From Lentzea sp. NEAU-D7 (GTDB lineage Bacteria; Actinomycetota; Actinomycetes; Mycobacteriales; Pseudonocardiaceae), in assembly GCF_026242055.1 (NCBI RefSeq), contig NZ_JAPJDL010000001.1:310001-374000 (forward strand): 64,000 nt of DNA, read 5' to 3'. Position numbers and translations under genes: made by a program. The notes under the pieces were generated by a model, which ran no database searches, was not told where the DNA came from, and was given only the letters and a program-made list of their open reading frames with translations. This document shows, one piece after another, positions 57,401 to 64,000 of the stretch; the first letter of the stretch is position 1, and the number at the start of each line of letters is the position of its first letter.

Positions 57401-60400
57401 GTGCGCAGCACCTCGTGGCGGGCGAGGACGTCACCGAACGCGGCGTGCAGTGCGACGGTGTCGAGCGGTCCGCGCAGCCGGCGCACGATCGGCACGTGGT
57501 AGGTCGTTCCCGGCCCCTGCATGCGGTTCAGGAACCAGAGCCGGCGCTGGGCGGCAGACAGCGGGAGCCGGTCGGGACGGTCGGCGGCGCGCACGGAGGG
57601 CCTGGCCGCGGCGAGGGAGTCGGCGCGGGCGTCCAGACCGCGCACGGTCGGCGTGCGGAAGACCTCGCGCAGCGCGAGCTCCACGCCCAGCACCGTGCGC
57701 ACCCTGCTGACCAGACGGGCGGCCAGCAGCGAATGCCCGCCCAGTGCGAAGAAGTCGTCGTCCAGCGACACCTCGGGCAGGTCCAGCAGGCCGGCGAAGA
57801 TGCCGCAGAGGATCTGCTGGCGCGGCGTGCGGGCGGCGTCCCCGGTGGACGCGGTGACGTAGGGAACGGGCAGGGCGGCGCGGTCGAGCTTGCCGTTGGC
57901 GGTGCGGGGCAGCTCGTCGAGCAGCACGAAGGCCGACGGCACCAGGTGGTCGGGCAGTCTGGCCGCGGCGAACTCGCGCAGTGCGACGGGATCGGCCGCT
58001 CCCACGACGTAGGCCACCAGGCGCGGCCCGTCGAGCACCACGACCTCCGCCTGCCGGACGTCCTCGCAGGCGTTCAGCACGGCCGCGACCTCGGCCGGTT
58101 CCACCCGGAACCCGCGGATCTTCACCTGGTCGTCCGCGCGGCCCAGGAACTCGACCGTGCCGTCCACGCCCTGCCGCACCAGGTCACCCGTGCGGTACAT
58201 GCGGCCGCCGAACGGGCAGGCGACGAAGCGCTCGGCGGTCGCGGCGCCCTGGCCGAGGTAGCCGTGCGCCAGGCCGGTGCCCGCCATGTAGAGCTCACCG
58301 GGTGTGCCCGGCGGGACCAGACGCAGGTGCTCGTCCAGCACGTAGACCTGCTTGCCCGCGAGCGGGCGGCCGACCGGGATGCTGCGGCGCTCGAAGTCGG
58401 GCGGCAGGATCCGGTGGCACAGGGTGAAGATGGTGTTCTCGAGCGGCGAGTAGCCGTTGACCAGCCGGACGTCCGGGTGGCGTTCCAGCAACGTCCGCAC
58501 GTGCGCCTTCGACGCGGCCTCACCGCCGGTCATCACCTGGCGGACGCCGTGGAGCGCGGCCGGGTACTCGTCCAGCACGAAGTTGAGCAGGCTCGCGGAC
58601 AGGTGCACGGTCGTGATGCCGTGAGCCGCGATCAGCTCGACGATCCGCGCCGGTTCGGGCGACTGGCCCGGTTGCAGCACGCACGCGGCGCCGGAGAGCA
58701 GGGCGCCGAACAGTTCGAGCGCGAACGCGTCCCACGAGACCGGTGCGCACTGCAGCCACACCTCGTCCGCGCCGAACGCGACGTAGTCCTGGCCGGTGAG
58801 GGTGGCGACGATCGCGCGGTGCGAGGTCAGCACGCCCTTGGGCCTGCCGGTCGAGCCGGACGTGAACATCACGCACATGGCGGCGTCCGGCCGCACGTCG
58901 CGGTGCAGCGGCTCGGCGCTCAGTCCGGCGGCGCCGCGGAGGTCGACCAGCCGGCCGGGCAGGGGTACCGGGCCGTCCACCACCGTCAGCGCGGGGTCCG
59001 CCTGCCGCACGAGCGCGGCCAGCCGTTCCGCCGGGTGGTCGGGGTCGAGCAGCAGGTAGGCGGCACCGAGTTTGAGCACCGCGAGCACGGCCGCGACCAG
59101 TTCCGGTCCCCTGGGCAGGCAGATCGCGACGAGCGTGCCCGCGTCGGCGTCGACGTGCCGCGCGATCCGGTTCGCGTGCGCGTCCAGTTCGGCGTAGGTG
59201 GTGCGCCCGTTCTCGTGGATCAACGCGGTGGCGTCCGGTGTCCGCAGCGCGTGGCGCGCGAAGATCTCGTGCAGGCAATCGCCGGACTCGACGACGCCGG
59301 TGTCGTTCCACTCCACCGCGATGGTGTGCCGTTCCGCCGGGGTCAGAAGGTCCACTTCGGACAGTCGCAGGCCGGGGTTCTCCGCGACGGCGGTGAGGAA
59401 CCGCACGTAGCGGTCGAGGATCGCGGTGGCGGTGCGGTCCTCGAACAGGTCGGTCGCGTACTCCAGGTGGCAGGTCAGGCCGTCGCCGGTCTCGTGCAGG
59501 GTCAGCGTGAGGTCGAACTTGGCCGTGTGCCGGTCGACCTCGACGAGCTCGGCCTCGCAACCGGGGAACTCGGCGCCGGCCTCGGCGTTGTTCTGCAGCA
59601 CGACCATCACCTGGAAAAGCGGGTGCCTGGCCAGGGTGCGCGTGGGGTTCAGTTCCTCGACGACGCGGTCGAACGGCACGTCGGCGTTCGCGTAGCCCGC
59701 CAAGCCTGTCTCCCGCACCCGGTCGAGGAGCTCGCGGAACGTCGGGTCGCCCGAGACGTCGTTGCGCAGCACCACCGTGTTGACGAAGAGCCCGACCAGG
59801 TCGTCCAGCGCCTCGTCGCCCCGTCCGGCGACCGGCACGCCCACCGGGACGTCCGTGCCCGCGCCGAGGCGGGACAGCAGCGCGGCGAACGCGGCCTGCA
59901 CGACCATCGCCCGGGTCGCCTGACCGGACCGCGCGAGCCCGGCCACGTCGGCGTGCACGTGCGCCGTCACCAGGCCGCCGCGGTGGCTGGGAGAGGCGGG
60001 CCGCAGGTGGTCCGCGGGCGGGCTCGCCTCGTCCGGGAGCCCGGCCAGCGCCGTGCGCCAGTGGCCCAGCTGCTCGCTGAAGTCCTGCTCGTGCTGCCAC
60101 AGCACGTGGTCGGCGTACTCGACGGGCAGGGCTTTCCACTGCGGCGCGCTGTTGTCGAGACGTGCCGCGTAAGCGGTGGACAGGTCGCGCAGCAGTGGCG
60201 CGACCGACCAGCCGTCGGCGGCGATGTGGTGCAGGACCAGCATCAACACGTGCCGGTCAGGCGCCTCTGCGGCGAGGTAGACCCGCAACGGCGGTTCGGT
60301 CCGCACGTCGAACGGCCGGGTCGCGCTCTCCTCCAGTGCCGCCGGGTCCAGCGGGACCAGGTCGACCTCCGCGGGCAGCACGACCTGGTGCGGCTCGCCG

Positions 60401-63400
60401 GCCTGCACGGGGAATACCGTGCGCAACGGCTCGTGGCGGGCGACGAGGTCCACCAGGGCGAGGCGCAGCGCGTCCCGGTCGAGCGATCCGGTGAGGCGCA
60501 GGGCGATCGGGACGTTGTAGGCGGCGCTCGGACCGTGCACGTCTTCGAGGAGCCACAGCCTGCGTTGCGCGTGGGACAGCGGCATCCGTTCCGGGCGTGG
60601 CCTCGGTGCCAAGGCCTGGCGTGCGTGCTCGAGCGAGTCGAGCAGCGCGTCCAGCGCCGCCGGCGTCGGCCGGTCGAACACGTCCCGCAACGCCATCTCG
60701 ACGCCGAACGCGGTGCGCGCCTTGGCGACGAGCCGTGCGGCGAGCAGCGAATGCCCGCCCAGCGCGAAGAAGTCGTCGTCCAGCGAGACCCGGTCCGCGC
60801 CGAGGAGGTCCGCGAAGATCCCGCAGAGGACCTCCTGCCGCGCGGTCCGCGGCGCCCGTCCGCCGGTCTGGGCGCGCTCGGGCTCCGGCAACGCACGCCG
60901 GTCGAGCTTTCCGTTCGGGGTCAACGGGAACGCGTCGAGCACCACGACGGCCGAGGGCACCATGTAGTCGGGCAGGCGTTCCGCCAGGTGCTCCAGGAGG
61001 CCTTCGGCGTTCCCGACTACGTAGGCGACCAGCCGTTTGCCGGTGCTGCCGTCCGCGCGCACCTCGACCGCCGCGCGCTCGACGCCGGGCCGGCTCAGCA
61101 GCGCGGCCTCGACCTCACCGGGCTCGACCCGGTAGCCGCGGATCTTGACCTGGTCGTCGGCGCGGCCGAGGAACTCGACCGTCCCGTCCGGCCTCCACCG
61201 GCCGACGTCGCCCGTGCGGTACATCCTCCGGCCGTTCGCGCACGCCACGAACCTCTCGGCGGTCGTGGCGGCCCGGTTCAGGTAGCCGTGCGCGAGCCCG
61301 TCGCCCGCGAGGTAGATCTCCGCCGCGACGCCCGGCGGCACCGGGTTGAGGTCGCCGTCGAGCAGGTGCACGGTGGTGTTCGCGATCGGCGCGCCGACCG
61401 GCACCGGCCCGTCGACCTCGGTGATCTGGTGCGTGGTGGCGAAGACCATGCTCTCCACCGGTCCGTACCCGTGCACCAGCCGCACGTCCGGAAACTCCCG
61501 CACGACGCGGTCGAGGTGTGCGGCCGAAGGGCTCTCACCGCCGGTCATCACCTGCCGGACGACGCCGAAGACCTCCGGGTGGGTGTCCAGCACCGCCGCG
61601 AACAGCCCGGCCGACATCCACAGCGTGGTGATCCGGTGCCGGGCCACCAGCCGGGCGATCACCGCGGGGTCGGGGACCTGGCCGGGGGCGAGCACGCAGG
61701 TGCCGCCGTGCAGCAGGGGCGGCCACATCTCCAGGGTCAACCCGTCCCAGGAGACCGGGGCGGACTGCAGCCAGGAGCCGCCGAAGTCCACATAGGACTG
61801 ACCGAAGAAGGTCCTGACCGTGGCCCGGTGGGAGGACATCGCACCCTTGGGCACGCCCGAGGAGCCGGACGTGAACAGCACGCACGCCACGTCGTCCGCC
61901 GTGATCGCCACGGACGGCCTGGTCGTGGGCTCCTCCCCCGGACCGGACGGCACCGCGACACCGGCCGGTCGGGTCACTCGCGCCAGGCGGTCCGAATCGT
62001 CGGTCACCACCAGGTCCAGCCGCGCCTGGCCCGCCACGGACGCGATCCGGTCGTCCGGATGCCCGGGGTCGAGCGGCACGTACGCCGCGCCCGCCTTCAG
62101 CACACCCAGGATCGCGGCGACGAAGTCCGGTGAACGCCGCACCAGCACACCCACGAGGTCACCACGCGCGACACCGCGGGCGATCAGCCGGTGCGCGACC
62201 TGGTTCGCCCGCGCGTCCAGTTCCGCGGCAGACACCTCCACGCCGTCGAACACCAGCGCCGCGGAGTCCGGAGCCCCGTCGACCCGCTCCTCGAACAGCT
62301 CCACCAGCGTGCGGTCGTGCGGGTAGGCGACGCCGGTGTCGTTCCACCGCGCCAGCGCGTCCCGTTCCTCGGCGAGGAGCGTGCAGACGCGCGACAGCGG
62401 CACGTCCGGCTGCGACGACCACGCGTCCAGCAACGCCGTGAAGCGACGGGCGAGCAGGGTCGCCGAGGGTTCGTCCCACAGGTCGAGCGCGTAGGTGAGC
62501 CAGCCGCGCACGCCGTCCGCGGTCTCGGCGAGGTCGACGGTGAGGTCGAACTTCGCCGGGTGCAGCTCGACCGAACCGGTCTCGACGGTCAGGCCGGCGA
62601 ACTCCGGCGCGTCCTCCGGGGCGTTCTGCAGCACCAGCATCGTCTGGAACAGCGGGTGCCGCGACCGCGAGCGTTCCGGGTTGAGCTCCTCCACCAGCCG
62701 CTCGAACGGCAGATCCTGGTGCGCGTAGGCGGCGAGGTCGGCCGTGCGGATCCGGCCGAGCAGCTCGCGCAGCGTCGGGTCGCCGCTCAGGTCCGTGCGC
62801 AGCACGAGGGTGTTCACGAAGAACCCGACCAGGTCGTCCAGCGCCTCGTCGGTCCGGCCGGCCACCGCCGTGCCCACCGGGACGTCCGTGCCGGCGCCCA
62901 GGCGGGACAGCAACGCCGTCAAACCGGCCTGCAGCACCATGAACAGCGTCGAGCCGGTCTCCGCGGCCAGGTCCGAGAGCCGGCGGTGCACCGCGGAGCC
63001 GACCGAGATCTCGACCGCCGCGCCACGATGGGTCGCCGCGGCGGGACGGGGGTGGTCGGTGGGCAGGACGACCTGCTCGGGCAGTCCGGCGAGGGCGTCG
63101 CGCCAGTACGCCAGCTGACCGGCCATCTCGCTGTCCGGGTCGTCGGCCGACCCCAGCACCTCCTGCTGCCACACCGTGTAGTCGGCGTACTGGACGGGCA
63201 ACGGCTCCCAGTCCGGCGCATCTCCCACCAGCCGCGCGGCGTAGGCGGTGGCGAGATCACGGGTGAGCGGACCCCAGGACCAGCCGTCCGTGGCGATGTG
63301 GTGCATCACGAACAGCAGCACGTGGTCCTGTTCGGACACCCGGAACAGCGTGGGCCGCCACGGGTGTTCGGCCGCCAGGTCGAAGTCGTACCCGGACGCC

Positions 63401-63675
63401 TCGGTCATCGCGTCCCACAGGCCGGACTCACCGGACTCCTTGCGGAGCACCGGAACGGTGTCCAGCACCAGCTGGTGCGGCTCACCGTCGACGTCCGGGA
63501 ACACCGTGCGCAACGTCTCGTGCCGGAAGGCAACGTCGGCCAGTGCGGACTCCAGCGCGTCCACGTCGAGCGGGCCGCGCAGCCGCAGGGTGTGGGTGGC
63601 GTTGTAGAGCGCGCCTGCCGGGTCGAGCCGGTGCAGCAGCCACAGCCGGCGCTGGGCGAAGGACAGGGGGCTCAC
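51460..63675 (-). CDS. Four-module NRPS subunit: (C-A-T)x4
   Basis: This subunit has 4071 residues. Condensation domains start near residues 1, 1030, 2035 and 3061, all with intact HHxxxDG ([36 protein letters not shown]). Adenylation domains start near 455, 1472, 2488 and 3505. Carrier serines (GGHS) lie near 976, 1980, 3005 and 4012. There are no epimerisation, methylation or cyclisation domains. By-eye pocket codes are D-G-L-W-M-G-G-V-F, D-A-L-H-M-G-G-I-F, D-A-L-W-V-G-G-V-F and D-A-L-H-M-G-G-I-F, so modules 1/3 and 2/4 form two matching pairs. W at position 278 with G-G-x-F recalls valine-type pockets; the H-M-G-G-I-F type is not one I can assign. The start is GTG 63675, overlapping the preceding stop. 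Confidence 0.93.
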   Translation of the reverse strand: MSPLSFAQRRLWLLHRLDPAGALYNATHTLRLRGPLDVDALESALADVAFRHETLRTVFPDVDGEPHQLVLDTVPVLRKESGESGLWDAMTEASGYDFDLAAEHPWRPTLFRVSEQDHVLLFVMHHIATDGWSWGPLTRDLATAYAARLVGDAPDWEPLPVQYADYTVWQQEVLGSADDPDSEMAGQLAYWRDALAGLPEQVVLPTDHPRPAAATHRGAAVEISVGSAVHRRLSDLAAETGSTLFMVLQAGLTALLSRLGAGTDVPVGTAVAGRTDEALDDLVGFFVNTLVLRTDLSGDPTLRELLGRIRTADLAAYAHQDLPFERLVEELNPERSRSRHPLFQTMLVLQNAPEDAPEFAGLTVETGSVELHPAKFDLTVDLAETADGVRGWLTYALDLWDEPSATLLARRFTALLDAWSSQPDVPLSRVCTLLAEERDALARWNDTGVAYPHDRTLVELFEERVDGAPDSAALVFDGVEVSAAELDARANQVAHRLIARGVARGDLVGVLVRRSPDFVAAILGVLKAGAAYVPLDPGHPDDRIASVAGQARLDLVVTDDSDRLARVTRPAGVAVPSGPGEEPTTRPSVAITADDVACVLFTSGSSGVPKGAMSSHRATVRTFFGQSYVDFGGSWLQSAPVSWDGLTLEMWPPLLHGGTCVLAPGQVPDPAVIARLVARHRITTLWMSAGLFAAVLDTHPEVFGVVRQVMTGGESPSAAHLDRVVREFPDVRLVHGYGPVESMVFATTHQITEVDGPVPVGAPIANTTVHLLDGDLNPVPPGVAAEIYLAGDGLAHGYLNRAATTAERFVACANGRRMYRTGDVGRWRPDGTVEFLGRADDQVKIRGYRVEPGEVEAALLSRPGVERAAVEVRADGSTGKRLVAYVVGNAEGLLEHLAERLPDYMVPSAVVVLDAFPLTPNGKLDRRALPEPERAQTGGRAPRTARQEVLCGIFADLLGADRVSLDDDFFALGGHSLLAARLVAKARTAFGVEMALRDVFDRPTPAALDALLDSLEHARQALAPRPRPERMPLSHAQRRLWLLEDVHGPSAAYNVPIALRLTGSLDRDALRLALVDLVARHEPLRTVFPVQAGEPHQVVLPAEVDLVPLDPAALEESATRPFDVRTEPPLRVYLAAEAPDRHVLMLVLHHIAADGWSVAPLLRDLSTAYAARLDNSAPQWKALPVEYADHVLWQHEQDFSEQLGHWRTALAGLPDEASPPADHLRPASPSHRGGLVTAHVHADVAGLARSGQATRAMVVQAAFAALLSRLGAGTDVPVGVPVAGRGDEALDDLVGLFVNTVVLRNDVSGDPTFRELLDRVRETGLAGYANADVPFDRVVEELNPTRTLARHPLFQVMVVLQNNAEAGAEFPGCEAELVEVDRHTAKFDLTLTLHETGDGLTCHLEYATDLFEDRTATAILDRYVRFLTAVAENPGLRLSEVDLLTPAERHTIAVEWNDTGVVESGDCLHEIFARHALRTPDATALIHENGRTTYAELDAHANRIARHVDADAGTLVAICLPRGPELVAAVLAVLKLGAAYLLLDPDHPAERLAALVRQADPALTVVDGPVPLPGRLVDLRGAAGLSAEPLHRDVRPDAAMCVMFTSGSTGRPKGVLTSHRAIVATLTGQDYVAFGADEVWLQCAPVSWDAFALELFGALLSGAACVLQPGQSPEPARIVELIAAHGITTVHLSASLLNFVLDEYPAALHGVRQVMTGGEAASKAHVRTLLERHPDVRLVNGYSPLENTIFTLCHRILPPDFERRSIPVGRPLAGKQVYVLDEHLRLVPPGTPGELYMAGTGLAHGYLGQGAATAERFVACPFGGRMYRTGDLVRQGVDGTVEFLGRADDQVKIRGFRVEPAEVAAVLNACEDVRQAEVVVLDGPRLVAYVVGAADPVALREFAAARLPDHLVPSAFVLLDELPRTANGKLDRAALPVPYVTASTGDAARTPRQQILCGIFAGLLDLPEVSLDDDFFALGGHSLLAARLVSRVRTVLGVELALREVFRTPTVRGLDARADSLAAARPSVRAADRPDRLPLSAAQRRLWFLNRMQGPGTTYHVPIVRRLRGPLDTVALHAAFGDVLARHEVLRTVFPDRDGVPEQVVLPHAECALEITGCDESELDALLAAEAARPFDLATELPLRTALFRLSEEDNVLLVVMHHIVTDGWSWGPLLRDLGVAYDARRAGAEPDLPPLEVQYADYALWQQGLDTDAQAGHWRTALAGLPEEIALPTDRPRPETPSHRGEQLAVSLDAEAHRRLLAIARECDATLFMVVQAALALMLSRLGAGTDVPLGTAVAGRTDEALDDLVGFFVNTLVLRTDLAGDPTFRELVGRVRETDLAAYANQDLPFEKVVEELNPVRSPARHPLFQVFVTVQAATPAADLSGVDGEPVEIAVTAAKFDLALMLAETADEHGPAGITGTLEYAADLFEPATARALITRFERVATGIDPDARVSSVDVLSAEEHELLAEWNDTSADYPRDRSLVDLFEEQAQRRPDAVALVFGDERLTFAEVDAWANQVAHKVLEHGVGRGDLVGVLVERSPAFVVALLGVLKTGAAYVPLDPTHPVARIVDEARLDLVVSHPSVAGLLPQHLDVVRVDDVRGESPTRPGFPVGGGDVACVMFTSGSSGVPKGVVTTHRAAVRMFFGQRFAGTGGVWLQAAPVAWDAAALELWQPLLHGTTCVLAPGQVPDPALIAEQVARHGVDRLWLSAGLFAALVDTHPEVFGQVGEVVTGGDAASPAHIARVLREYPDVRLVNGYGPVESMVFATTHQITEAGGPVPIGAPIAHTTVHLLDGDLNPVPPGVPGEIYVGGDGLALGYLNRPGATAERFVACAGGRLYRTGDLGRWRADGVIEFLGRADHQVKIRGFRVEPGEIEAALTRHERIAHAVVVVREEPATGKRLVGYVVPAAGCQVTAEEVREHVGALLPAFMVPAAVVVLDALPLTQNGKVDRRALPAPAVRVGDDAPRTARQEVLCGLFADLLGTPKVGLRDDFFALGGHSLLAARLVARIRAAFDTEIGLREVFDAPTVAALEARLDSGRPAGERVVPVERPELVPLSSAQQRLWTVEQVQQPGAAYHVPIALRLTGDLDVTALRAALEDVVHRHEALRTVFRQRDGEVYQEVLPAAVDFAESHGTVEEESRRPFDLTASPLRVRLFRTGERDHVLLVVVHHIAADGWSMRPLLTGLADAYTARVDGKAPQWTPLPVQYADYTLWQQRLPIDDQLAHWRQALAALPEEATLPADRPRPARPAHQGDVVPFSIGADVHQSLTALARAAGATPFMVLRAAFAALLSRLGAGADVPLGTPVAGRADEALDDLVGFFVNTLVLRTDLSGDPTFLELLDRVREHDLAAYDHQDLPFERLVEELNPARTTARHPLFQVMVVLQNNAEGELALPGLEVETLPAATGAAKFDLTLGLREAFAQDGTPAGLTGELEYATELYDRETAEAVVTRLARLLEAVAENPGTPLSTVDLLDAEELHVVTGEWNSSGDSPHRDATLPDLMTGRPGAVAVIDDREAVTYAELHSRANRLARRLAAQGAEAGDTVAVCLPRGVDLAVAILAVLKAGAAYVLLDPDHPADRRQALLDQAGPVFVLEDADGGHHPADDFTRVITADSPACVMFTSGSTGRPKGVVVSHRALVTTLTGQDYVGFAEDAVWLQCSPVSWDAFALELFGPLLSGATCVLQPGQTPEPAQIKRLVETHGVTALHVSASLLNFLVDEMPEVFDGVREVMTGGEPASIPHLRTLLDRHPFLRVVNGYSPLENTIFTLCHAVEPRDLERISVPVGRPVTGKRVFVLDQWLRPVPPGTPGELYMAGDGLAHGYLGQTPATAQRFVANPYGAPGERMYRTGDLVRQDREGVVHFLGRADDQVKIRGFRVEPGEVRAVLARHPGVRQAEVVVREDSPGDKRLVAYVVGRAEGVREFAAKHLPDYLVPAAVVALESLPRTPNGKLDRAALPVPDVRRVAGRAPQSPHEELLCGLFAELLNAPEVTVDDDFFVLGGHSILVMRLVSRVRSVFGAELGVRTVFENPTVAGLAAHLPAAARPAPRPVLRARPRSKETL

Positions 63676-64000
63676 AACGTCTCCTTTTGCCGGGCCCGCG
63701 CCCGCAGAGCGGGTCTGGCCTTCTTCGCGAGTACGAGTCGGTCGGCCAGATCGGCCACGGTGGGTCCGTCGAACACGGTGGCGACGGACAGTTCGGCGTG
63801 CAGTTCCCGGCGGATGCGGCCGAGCAGCCGCATCACCAGCAGCGAGTGGCCGCCCAGCCGGAAGAAGTCGTCGTCGATCGACACCGACGGCACACCGAGG
63901 ACTTCGGCGAACAACGAGCACAACGCGCGTTCGTTCGCGGTGCGCGGGGCACGGCCCTCCACGACCACCGCGTCGGGTGCCGGGAGCGCCCGCCTGTCGA
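63672..64000 (-). CDS. 3' end of an upstream NRPS subunit (A-domain tail and carrier), partial
   Basis: The gene is cut by the right window edge. What is visible is the last adenylation motif (DRRALPAPD) and a carrier domain with [17 protein letters not shown]. The C-terminal tail is basic ([11 protein letters not shown]). The tail and its overlap with the next GTG (63675) closely copy those of the four-module subunit ([11 protein letters not shown]). The assembly line therefore continues to the right, and the starter module is outside the window. Confidence 0.9.
   Translation of the reverse strand, partial: DRRALPAPDAVVVEGRAPRTANERALCSLFAEVLGVPSVSIDDDFFRLGGHSLLVMRLLGRIRRELHAELSVATVFDGPTVADLADRLVLAKKARPALRARARQKETL

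Noticed and set aside
51343..62133. Very long plus-strand open frame antisense to the NRPS
   Set aside because: It lies opposite genuine C, A and T domains in the complementary codon phase. High GC removes stop codons there, and its Arg/His/Gly-rich translation has no domain.

Overview
The window is high-GC DNA, with frequent GTG starts, ATGA/GTGA stop-start overlaps, a PASTA-less Ser/Thr kinase and a StrR-type regulator. This points to a filamentous actinomycete. My best guess is a Pseudonocardiales member (Lentzea/Saccharothrix/Amycolatopsis-like), but that placement is inference. I see no rRNA, tRNA, CRISPR array, insertion sequence or phage gene.

Layout. (1) 0.2-8.4 kb: a StrR/ParB-type regulator, then a tight seven-gene plus-strand operon: MFS exporter, GT2 glycosyltransferase, GTP cyclohydrolase II, a small ABM-like protein, a DUF849/BKACE enzyme, a SAM methyltransferase and a gamma-glutamyltransferase-fold enzyme. 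It looks like a small specialised-metabolite cluster of no class I recognise. (2) 8.3-9.1 kb: a chimeric tandem repeat built from the 3' ends of two convergent genes. (3) 9-25 kb: scattered housekeeping and stress genes (PIG-L deacetylase, nucleotidyltransferase, RibD_C/DHFR-like reductase, secreted GH10-CBM2 xylanase with a well-defined promoter, photolyase, AIM24, amidohydrolase, Ser/Thr kinase, MarR/TetR/WYL regulators with their divergent targets, M15 peptidase). (4) 25.2-33 kb: an orphan HTH gene, a second 3'-tail tandem repeat, and a six-gene minus-strand carbohydrate operon (ABC ATPase, permease, binding lipoprotein, Gfo/Idh/MocA dehydrogenase, TIM-barrel isomerase, ROK repressor). (5) 33-43.3 kb: dGTPase-like HD protein, large membrane protein, secreted hydrolase, secreted EEP-fold nuclease/phosphatase, stand-alone beta-ketoacyl synthase, PAS-GGDEF-EAL protein. 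(6) 43.3-44.2 kb: a minisatellite of about thirty 21-bp units. (7) 44.2-64 kb: the 3' part of an NRPS cluster read leftwards. It holds the carrier-domain end of one subunit (cut by the window edge), a four-module subunit, a two-module plus thioesterase subunit, and a translationally coupled SnoaL-like gene.

How the genes fit together. The NRPS genes form one assembly line ending in a TE: T | C-A-T x4 | C-A-T-C-A-T-TE, with no epimerase, methyltransferase or MbtH in view. Adenylation pockets in the four-module subunit repeat in an alternating pattern. The carbohydrate operon imports a sugar or cyclitol, oxidises and isomerises it, and is probably controlled by its own ROK protein. Several divergent pairs share palindromic operators; the clearest is a duplicated TGCAAG-N6-CTTGCA site between a TetR gene and a DUF6069-type membrane protein.

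The most unusual features are the 1.6-8.4 kb cluster and three independent tandem-repeat islands, each lying directly against the 3' end of a gene. Two of them are clearly amplified copies of those genes' own 3' coding tails.
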